Below are positions 54,775 to 64,000 of a DNA stretch of 64,000 nucleotides, in pieces. The DNA comes from Cotesia glomerata (taxonomy: Eukaryota > Arthropoda > Insecta > Hymenoptera > Braconidae), in the NCBI RefSeq assembly GCF_020080835.1, contig NC_058160.1:21501152-21565151 (forward strand), in the 5' to 3' direction. The notes under the pieces are model-generated. The model was not told where the DNA came from and made no database searches. It saw only the letters and a program-made list of their open reading frames with translations. Each line of letters starts with the position of its first letter. Position 1 is the first letter of the stretch. Made by a program: the position numbers and the translations under genes.

Positions 54775-54927
54775 TACACAGTAAAAAATTTTTCGTCAAA
54801 TTTAACACAAAAATTTGTGTTGATGACTTTTTTTACACAATCTGTGTTGAATCAACATACTAAAATGTTAAATTCTACACAAACATTTTTACACTTTACA
54901 CAATGACGAAAAATTTTTTACTGTGTA
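54775..54927. mobile_element. MITE, about 153 bp, TACACAGTAAAAAA ends
   Basis: Left TACACAGTAAAAAATTTTTC and right GAAAAATTTTTTACTGTGTA are inverted. The interior repeats 'ttaacacaaa' and 'ttgtgttga' words. Confidence 0.75.
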
Positions 54928-55013
54928 TTAATTTATTTATTAACAATTTCATGGATATAAATAGTTATTTTGAAATAAAAACAAAATAATTTCAGATACT
55001 ACAGGATAAACTA

Positions 55014-55104
55014 ATAGTATATTACTCATCGAGGGAGAAAAGAAGGACATTTCAACCCGCGTGTAAAGTTGTCCCCCTAGCCGAAGGCGAGTAATATACT
55101 ATTT
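55014..55104. repeat. Short inverted repeat, about 91 bp
   Basis: AATAGTATATTACTC at 55014 and GAGTAATATACTATT ending at 55104 flank a GC-richer loop. It could be a small MITE or a stem-loop; no target duplication is evident. Confidence 0.5.
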
Positions 55105-58100
55105 ATAGAAGACTCGAACAATAGTAATAATATTATAAAACACATATAACAACAATATGTAGCAATCTATTTCTTTAGTTTAATAATTTATTCAAGTTAT
55201 AACTATACTCTTTACAATATTCGAATGGAGTTAATAAAGTTTCACAATAATTAATCAATCCCGTTTATCAATCCCGAATATAGTTATCAGTAAAACGATA
55301 CAATAGATTAAGTTCGTGTATAAGTATTAATGTCAAGATGGTACTCCGCGGTTACAATAATACAATAATACGATACGTTAAGTAAAGGAAAATATGATAA
55401 GTGTAGTAACCCGTAGATGTGTGTATCTCAGAGGCTGAGGAAAGTCTGCCTCGTGCCCCTTGACTCTTGAGGGTGTTAGCCTTTGCTAACACTTAGCGTT
55501 GTTCTTGGGGTCCCGTGACGTCATGAACCCCTTGAATGCCGGGGAAGGGATTTTATGGCCCAAAGAGTACGGTGGTTGACGCAAAATTTTCGAGAGTGGA
55601 AAAGTACTCCCACATATAGTAGCAATATTGTGAGTGAATTTAAAAATGAAATGATAAAAAAAAAAAAAAAAAAAAAAACTCTCAGCCAATATGTTGAACT
55701 TACAAAAAAGTTGAATTTAGTTTTTTACTTGACGACAAGAAATTTTCTTACGTACGTAATACATTGTACACAAAGATAATTTAATTTATGCGGATAAAAA
55801 ATAATTCAAATTGGGTGTTAGTGTTCTTGCCCAGTAATTTGCACTCCTACTCTATAACTATTATATGTAATATAACGTGTTATATACATGTTGTATCGAA
55901 TGATCGCGTTTGTTCTCAATTCTCGATTATATCCAGTAATATATATAAGTGGAGTTTGAAAGTACACTGTAGTCTGTAGGGAAAGGCGTAGATTGTATTA
56001 AACAGTACAAGTATTTTGCTAATGTAAGTAGAGCTAAATCATGTGTAGTAGTAATGTAAAGTGAAACAAAGTAAAGTATTATTTCAGGTCACGACGCTGG
56101 ATAATATTTATGACATCACCCGGCTGAACGAGAATTCAAACGAAAGTAGCGAGATTACTCTCACTCTCACTCTCACTCTCGCTACATCTACAATACAAAC
56201 TCCTAACCACTCTTGATGTTCTGTTTAGCTCAGCGTGTTAACTCTCTTTGCTGGCATATGTATGTATGAGGATACTTTGTATTGGTATTGAGCACGGGAG
56301 AAAGAGATGAATAGTAAAGAGAGTGATTGAGAGAAAGGGAAAAACGAGTTCCATCGAGCCGACATACAACGGCTAGCTTGTTTTATACGATTGCAGATTG
56401 TAGATTGTAGATTGTAGATTGTATGTATGCTTATTATATCCATGTGTTAATGTGTTACGGTATGGGTTTGTGTGAGAGCTTGTAACCACAAGTGTCTACA
56501 TATTAAAGTGGAAAACATCCCAGGAAATTTAATTTACAGCAAAACAAACTTTTAACTTTAATAAATAATTTGAATTGAGAATATAGTGTAAATTATAAGC
56601 ACAGACATTAAGGTTTGGTAACTTTAGATTTTTTATCAGAACGCGGGGATCTCGAGATTGAATTTACGTGATGGAGTGATAAAGGTCGCTAGAAGTTTTT
56701 ATGGACACAATGTGACAAAATCAAGTGATGATGGAGTGAGATGAATTTATATTTCATGAGAAGTTTTAAAATCTGAATCGTTTTCAAAAGTTTTGGATCC
56801 AATCACATGGGTAAGTTTATATGCTTTTGCGCGAGTCAAAGCGAAGTTGATTTATTTCCCATGCCCACGAAATAAATAAATTTGTGTGCTGAAGGTCAAA
56901 ACATATTATACGGTTCTTTTGTATTTTTTTAGGTGCAAAATTTTGACAAAAATGATCATCATCACCTAGTAACTTTTTATATTTCATAGTCATATCCTTT
57001 AAATAATAATTATCTCGAGGCACATTTGCAGACACTGAAGAAGAATAAACTAGATTAAGATTAATATTAACACTACTATTATGAAAACTGTATTGGCAAT
57101 AATTTCTTTAGCATTTATTGTACTTTTGTACGTAGAATTATAAAGTTGTTTAGTTTATATAGATTAATCTAGTTTTAAGACTCTACTTCACTGTAAATAT
57201 TGTTTTGTTTTATATTTGACATTTGGCTGTTGTGCTGTGGCATAAATTAATAAATCTAATCTAAACTAGCTTGATTTTAAAGAAAAAAAAAAATCATAAG
57301 CTGCGAAATCATTCTGAAAAATTTGATTGATTTTAATCAAGCAATTAATTCTTGAGAGGAATAAAAAGGTTCGTTTTTTCCTCTTTGTAACGCTCAATAG
57401 CGATCTGCGAGTGTTCCAACACATGATTACTCCTGAACTTGTTCAAATATGCTTGAAATGTAAGTGCAATTCTGAATCTTGGCGCTATTAAAAAAAGGTA
57501 ATTTTTAGTTTACTAAGCAATGAAAACTTTTAAAGTTTTGTATTATTCCTATCAGAATGTTTTCGTAATTATGAGAAAATTATTATAATTTATTCTCTGC
57601 TTCTGTTCTTATTTTAACATCCTTGTCAGTTCATAAAACTATGATAATTTACACATACCAAAAGATAATTTAATAAGGATCATTACTAAAGAAAAATAAA
57701 TGTTATATAAAATTTTTCGTTTGTTATAACACAAACCGTATTAATTAAAAATTGTTACCCTATTTTTTGTCGTTTAATTTTAACCAATAAAAACAAATAA
57801 AATATTTCAATTGTTTACGACTTTAATTAGCTTTTTTGAGTTTTGTGACAATTATACTCTATAAACAACGTATAAAATTTATTTCCTTTGATAATTTAAT
57901 GATCCTCTCAACTTCATGAAATTCTACTCAACCTAAATAAAAGATTGATTTGTAACGTTTAGAATTACAATTAACAAGCTAAATTTTAAACTAAGCACTC
58001 TTACAGCATAAAAACAAAAAGGTTCATTAGTTCTTATAAAAATTTATCAAGCAATAAAGAAAGATAATAAAATCTTAAAAAAAATACCAGAGATTTTTTT

Positions 58101-58668
58101 ATTCTGTAGGATTGTAAAGTTAGTATTGATGATGCAGTAGAACAATACAGCAACGAGTACAACTACTCCTGAAAGTAATATAAAAGGAAAAGTGTATTGT
58201 AACAGTAAGAGCGAGTTTCCAGACGCGTTAACTACTCACTGGTGTAGTAAACCTGGTTTAAATGGGCCGTAATGGGCTTCCAGTGCTCCCCGGATATTCA
58301 AACGAGCCGTAGAAAGTTGACTAGCACTCTACTCTGCCGATCGAGCATTAAATCGCTAACGAAACTCGACTTATTCTTCTACCCTTACCTATTTATTCTC
58401 CTATTTTATTTCCATGAGCGCTCACACTGACACAAAAATTTAGATGGAGATAAAAAAAAAGTTTGGAAAATCCAAAAACGCACGCCTCATACCACTTATT
58501 TAGTTTTTAATAAAAAAAGAAAACTATCCACATTATTGACTTATTCATATCCTCTAAATTAGAATACATGAAAGTCTTAAAGTTAGTCGAAACTCGCAAA
58601 AAACGAGCCACGATTCATTATTGCATTATTGGTTAAAAGTAAAGTGCGCGCGTAGCTATTCAAATTTC
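55105..58668. other. Non-coding DNA
   Basis: No supported gene. There is a run of about 21 A at 55658-55678, (CTCTCA)n-like sequence at 56157-56180 and a 7-bp tandem 'gattgta' near 56391-56423. A GC-richer patch near 58200-58330 has no open frame with a recognisable domain. Confidence 0.5.
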
Positions 58669-58816
58669 TACGCTGAAAAAAAATTTAACTTGAATCAAGA
58701 CAAAAAATTCTTGAATCAAGTAAAATTTCTTAGTTTATGAATTTTTCTACTCAAATCAAGAAAATGAAGTTCTTCAAAATTATTTACTTGATTCAAGTAA
58801 TTTTTTTTTCTGTGTA
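58669..58816. mobile_element. MITE, about 148 bp, 'cttgaatcaag' type
   Basis: Left TACGCTGAAAAAAAATTTAA and right TTTTTTTTTCTGTGTA are roughly inverted, with 'cttgaatcaag' and 'cttgattcaag' words inside. It is a diverged relative of 14982-15222 and 1234-1341. Confidence 0.6.
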
Positions 58817-59501
58817 ATAATATAGACAGTTCAATAAAATGGGCTTCAATTTTAGATTCAAATATTTCGCGCTATTTTCATTTAAGATAAGAAAAATAGA
58901 GCGCAAGCATACTACTGAACAGATGAAAGAACGCCCATTTACTTTCTAAAGAAAATATTTGGCATCATCGTTTACACGTGAGAGAAATGAGAAATAGAAT
59001 CTATTTTGTCATTGCAAAAAAATAACATAATGAACTTTTTTTCAATTTAAAAAAACCATTTTATTAATAAACTACGGGTATTAGGCTGTGGATGTTAAAT
59101 AGGCAACTAGTTGATGTAATTCTGTCAATTCAGTCTTGCTGCGTCAATTTTTATGGGAGTTATCGTGACAACTTCATAAAAAAAAATTCCGAACGTCCAC
59201 GTAAAATGTTTTTTAAACAGTTTTTTTTTTTTAGTAGCAAAATAAAATTTTTTTTTACAAAATATAAGATAGATTATTGAAAGTTTTTTCCTGAAATAAA
59301 TTTACTCATATTATTGTGTAAGTACAAATAGGTTGTGGTAGAAACAGTTTAAGAGAAAAAAATTGCTTAACTTTAATGGATCGAGAGTAAAGCACTACCT
59401 CAACCGCTTCACGGCATGAGGTGTGCAATATGGTCAAAATATCGTATCGCTATTCTGACTATACACTTTAAACTGATTTTTCTTAGCAATACTTCGTGTA
59501 T
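58817..59501. other. AT-rich non-coding DNA
   Basis: No supported gene or repeat boundary. Confidence 0.5.
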
Positions 59502-59509
59502 ACATGGCT

Positions 59510-60341
59510 AGTGATGTGAACCTGACTATCAGGTCCTTTTTTGACCGTCACATCACGGTCACAAGACTGTCTACTGCCCGACTAGAAATTGTCCCAGTAC
59601 TTATATTGGGGCACGCTTGGGATTTGGTGGGGCAAGCCCTATAGGTTTATCCCGTTCGGGAGCCGATTGGGAATCTTTTGGGATATCCCAAAAAAAAAAT
59701 CGATGATTTTGCAATAGCTCTTCCCAACTGGGGCCTAATTGGGAACTTATTGGGAAAACCCAAACACAATTGAATAATAAAAATATCGGTTTTGTCTGAA
59801 TGGGATCAAGTTGGGATAGCCCGATGTAAAAATCGATGATTGTACAATAGCTCAATAGGTCATGACCGTTTCATAAATGGTGGACCGTCACAATTGTGGC
59901 AACATTTCCCGACTTTTGAGTAAAGCGCTATCTACATTAAGATGTTTCATTTACATGATTCTTATTTTTTATTCATAAAATTTTCACTCAACTGTCTAAC
60001 TCAATAGTTAAATTTCTAAATGGCAAACATTTAAAAAAAAAAAAAACCGTCAGGAATCATCTAGCTAGATGTGACTGACCAAATTTGTGACCAAGCTGAA
60101 ATTTGTGACGAAAATCCTGTGACAGTCACAAATTGTTATCTAGTTCATCTAGCTAGATGTGACTGACCAAATTTGTGACAAAAAAATATCTGACGGTCAT
60201 GAAATGACCGAGATTGACCAAAAACTGTCTGACGGTCATTTCGCCTTCGAAAAAGGCGGTCATTAAAGTCCGTCAGTCACAAGACCGTCAGCGGACCGTC
60301 GTGTGACCAAAACTCGAAATGACGGTCAATTCACATCACTA
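59510..60341. mobile_element. hAT-like non-autonomous element, 8-bp flanking repeats
   Basis: The ends AGTGATGTGAA and TTCACATCACT(A) are inverted. ACATGGCT is present on both sides (59502-59509 and 60342-60349), an 8-bp target duplication as hAT elements make. The interior is rich in 'gaccgtcac' and 'gacggtca' words in both orientations and has a direct repeat of 'tagctagatgtgactgacca' (about 60062 and 60150). A piece starting CCCGACTAGAAATTG at about 59578 matches the terminus of the 3457-4440 family and is probably a truncated insertion. Confidence 0.75.
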
Positions 60342-60349
60342 ACATGGCT

Positions 60350-63058
60350 TTAGCCAATTCAGCTGTACAGCGTTTGCTCACTTTCCGAGCAGTTGATCGT
60401 CAAAACGACGATTGTATCGTATTATTTTAGGCGTTGAATTTTGTTGAATTCAGCTACAGAGATCACCACGTTGTCATAACAGTTGTCTATTTTAACGAAA
60501 CTGTATATCTTTACGAGAGCTATTCCTAGTATGTTTGAGATAAATAAATGAATCCTTAAATCAGATAACCGGATTGTTATGTTGACGAACGCCATTCGAG
60601 GTTATATTAAATAATCATTTTGACAGCATTTTTCTCTCTATGCAAGCTCGCTAAAATATATAAATATACATATTACATCCCTCGGACGTTAATGAATCTT
60701 CACATAGCGTTTTATATCCAGGCTTTATATCAGCCATTCAGGGTTTATGAAGCACTGAAAATTTTTCCGAGCCACTAAAGTTGAATTAAAAAACGCCATA
60801 GAAAAATTAAAAAAAATTTTAATTTTCAATAACATACTCCGCGCTTGTTTGTAAAAACCCTCGCTCTGTAAAAATATTTTTTATCAGTAGCAGGTATGTG
60901 TTTTTCCGACCACGGAAGTAAACATTAATTAATTGTAAAAAGTATATGATGTTTCCACGCTTCTATCGCCACAAATCCCTGGTATTTTTTTTATAAAAAT
61001 ATTTTCAACATATTTTTTTATACTTTTTTTTTTGCATTTTAGTTTGGTACTCTCAGTCCGCTTGTACATATATATGTATATCAATCGACACATCAACTGA
61101 CGATCTGTCCATTCATCCACCTATCTACAAAAAATAACTCATCTAGCGATTCAGTATTGAAAGTAACGAGCGCGGAAAATAGTCAACGTCAATCCAACCG
61201 TAGTTTAGTATTGCATTTTGTTGTACGATATATTATATGTTTATATATAAAACAGTTAGGTATGTATAAACTGAGTATATTATAAATATATAAAAGAGAA
61301 AAAGATATACTTGTATTTCATGACCCATTTTATTATCCGGAGTTAGGAAATAACCTGAGGACTGCAACAACTCTAGTGTACGAAATATTACGGGTTAGCT
61401 GCTTCCATCCTGAATCGAGAATCTAGAATTCTGGCGAGTTCCCGCTCTATATGTAACGCTCGAGGGGATATCATAGCTAGACCGTCAACCGTCATTTAGT
61501 CATCATCAGCAATATCTGGGATCTGGGGACATTAAATCCATGCATAAAGAAAACTAGATGTTAGAGGACCCATTAGAAGCTTTTCGTCGCTCGAATAAAT
61601 TTTGCAGTCATTATGTCGCATTATCCATGGATCAGAGTAACCCCTAACTTTATTTAATACCGCTTTATATAAATGTATTTATATTATGTAGATGAACTTT
61701 TTTATAATATATAGTACACTCATACTTTTTATATGTCATTCCATACCAAATCACTTAATCACTTGGTTGTTAAAATTATAATTTTTATTTACCTAATTCT
61801 TTTATGCATTGAGAGTATATTGAGGGTATATTTAAATAAGCTTATCTGGAGACTTTTAACCCTTAATTTTTGAAGTTAGTAAGTCATGCATGACAACAAT
61901 TAGAAAATATAAAAGGATAAACAACATGTCAATTTTTTAATTATAAAAAAACAAAGAATCAAACAATTTTTTGATATTCCAAAATTGAAAAATCTGATTA
62001 TAGTGAGTGATATTTTTAATTTGCCAATAGATTGATAAAATAAAAAAACCGAATCGTATGCAGATAATTCCATTAAATAACGTATAAACTTAATTGCAAA
62101 AAAAAATTCTACAAATGAAAAAAATCAGATGCCGTACATGAAAATTCAAAGTTTTAAAATGAAAAAAAAAATCAAGAAAAGCAAATCTTGTTCATTTATT
62201 TATTTAATAACCCTTTAAATAATTAAATTTTATAGAATCAGAATTTGTGAATTTCAAAAATTTATGAAATACATTTTTAAGATTATAAAAAATGTACAAC
62301 TAATGCTATTAAACTTTAAAAATTCCCAACTAAGCTTCTTTTACGGTATGAATGAATAAATAAAAATAAATAATGATTTTTAAAAATTATACGATATAAA
62401 ATGACCTATAAATACACATCACAGGTCCGGGTTTGTTCAATGATGAATAATATATCGGATTATTCGTTGAATTTAAAATGTATATTTCCTAGATTTTGAA
62501 TAAAAATAATATGGATTAAATTAAATAAATACAGCCGTTTGTTGTTATTTGAAAAAATAAATAATAATACCATAAAAGAAAACTGCAGGTAAAAAATATG
62601 AAGAGATAAACTCGATGAAGTTATTGTTGTAATTTAAATTAAATTACCAAATTTATTAACGGTTAAGTAAAAAAATATAAAATTATATTTTTTATACTCT
62701 GGTGTTATTATTACCATTATTATTATATTTTTTACGTAATGCACACAAGTAGTGTACATCGTTCGTTTTTATCGGCTTTAAAAGTGTATAATAACAACAT
62801 TGTTGGATGTACGGCATTGGTATGCACGAGCGTATATAAACTACTCGAATACATTGTGCATATATATATTCATATTTTTATATGTGTAAGCACACATGTG
62901 TGTATTTTAGAGCACGGTGCATTGTGAAGCTTAAAAAAATATATATATCACTGGGCTACGCATCATCGGACATACAATGTTATTTTAAAAATATTTTATA
63001 TTTATTTTTCATATTTTTCAGCACTTGTAATAAATATTTTTTTCTGTTTGTCCCGCAG
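60350..63058. other. AT-rich non-coding DNA
   Basis: No supported gene. If the exon-like segment that follows is real, this stretch is at least partly intron. Confidence 0.45.
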
Positions 63059-63141
63059 GTATGTACACAGAATCCAGAGTATGTACGTGGCAATTTGGCG
63101 GGAAAGGTCGGGAATAAATTTTCCACGGATCCCCGAGAGTG
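63059..63141 (+). other. Candidate internal exon of an unidentified gene
   Basis: A strong acceptor (long T-rich tract then TCCCGCAG ending at 63058) and a strong donor (GTGAGT from 63142) bracket 83 bp. This segment is clearly richer in G and C than either side. In the frame starting at 63059 it reads VCTQNPEYV, then RGNLAGKVGN, then KFSTDPRE, with no stop. A second frame is also open; the third is closed. The exon would enter in phase 0 and leave in phase 2. I do not recognise the protein. It could instead be a non-coding exon or chance. No partner exon is identifiable in this window. Confidence 0.4.
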
Positions 63142-64000
63142 GTGAGTAGTACAAGTGCGAGACCTCTCTCTGTATGCTATTTTGCGTTATATATATAATA
63201 TTATATTCTCAGACCATATGTGGATACATTTATACATACGCACGATTATATGTAGATGTAGATGTTAAACTCTGGCGTCTGTCTACTCCCATTGCACACT
63301 CACATTATAAAACAACTTGTATGTTTATATACATATAAAGTTACTAATACATGTATATTGTAATACTATATACATAAAATTTTTTTAAAACTAAACGTCT
63401 CGCTGGGGATCGCCGTTCCCGGCAAAGAAATTTAATTTCTTCAACATGCGCGTTTTAGGTGATGGATAGAGTCCATGTGGGTTTTTTAAACATAACTCTT
63501 AACACAACAGTCAGCAAATTAAATTTTTTTTATCAACATTTAAGCTAAATGTCCGGTATAAATAATCTAACCTTATATTCAAAGTATATTTTTAATTTTC
63601 TTAATATGTAATTTTATTCATACTTAAGTGAAAATAAATTTTTCTACTGAAAGATGATTTTACCCTACTCATATCTTGAAGGAAAAGATCATTTTTCTTC
63701 TTACACAATTGTGTTTGACTTAACCGCTGGTTTTCCCGCGGAGAAAAAATTAGACAGAATTAGAAACGGTCAAAAAATCAAGTCATTTCTTTTTATTCCT
63801 CCAGACTACCTGTGGAAAAAATGGTCAGCAAAAGTTGAAAAAATATTCAATTTTATGCTTTTCTCAATTGATATTACAATGTAGAAAGGTTTTTAAAATC
63901 TTTTTTGATGAGTTAAAGGTTAAAAAAGTTGCTTTTACCTGTTTTCAATTGAATTTTCAGAATTTCTTAAGTTTCGGGTGTTTTGAAAAATGGATGAAAA
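63142..64000. other. Non-coding DNA to window end
   Basis: No supported gene. An open frame of 76 codons at 63654-63884 has ordinary amino-acid content but no domain I recognise and is not clearly conserved. Confidence 0.45.

Noticed and set aside
63654..63884. 76-codon open frame near the window end
   Set aside because: No domain or splice context, and similar lengths occur by chance elsewhere in the window.

Overview
This window looks like a piece of an AT-rich insect nuclear genome. A hymenopteran, possibly a parasitoid wasp, is my best guess, from the ankyrin/PRANC-type gene and the transposon types present; I cannot confirm this without a search. No rRNA, no functional tRNA, no bacterial-style operon and no CRISPR array is visible. 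Almost all of the recognisable coding sequence belongs to transposable elements. Only two things look like possible host genes: a frameshifted single-copy ankyrin-repeat gene with a PRANC/F-box-like C-terminus (8691-10065), and one short exon-like segment near the right end (63059-63141).

Layout. 1-7300: AT-rich non-coding DNA with one small inverted-repeat transposon and two 'CCCGACTAGAAAT'-ended repeats (3457-5050), one carrying a tRNA-like SINE head. 7314-8381: a 1.07 kb foldback element with arms of about 400 bp. 8559-10065: the ankyrin/PRANC gene with a possible 5' intron. 10255-11510: a TTAA-flanked, Kolobok-like element with a decayed transposase fragment. 12-19 kb: non-coding DNA with a tRNA-like SINE head and several short inverted-repeat elements (MITEs). 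19.2-26.6 kb: a nested repeat stack followed by a DIRS-type tyrosine-recombinase retrotransposon that still has inverted terminal repeats, an internal complementary region, gag, RT/RNase H and recombinase.

28-36 kb: a second foldback element (28178-29205), another copy of the 'AACTTCCCGCT' repeat, a short RTE-like tail, a 2.6 kb foldback element filled with 36-bp repeats (31561-34179), and an element built of repeated 'AAAGGTAAAAGGGCGTATA' motifs. 40.9-47.2 kb: an R1-clade non-LTR retrotransposon inserted precisely inside the (AC)n tract of an 'AACTTCCCGCT' repeat. About 47.5-53.2 kb: a second, more decayed non-LTR retrotransposon, itself interrupted by an inverted-repeat element. 53.4-60.3 kb: more terminal-inverted-repeat elements, one with hAT-like 8-bp flanking repeats. 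60-64 kb: AT-rich DNA with the exon-like segment.

The elements do not work together as a pathway. The pattern is sequential insertion: elements sit inside elements, which gives relative ages. The most informative points are the (AC)n-targeted R1-clade insertion, the nearly complete DIRS element whose three visible nonsense codons are all TGA at apparent tryptophan positions, the palindromic 36-bp-repeat foldback element, and the ankyrin/PRANC gene wedged between two DNA transposons.
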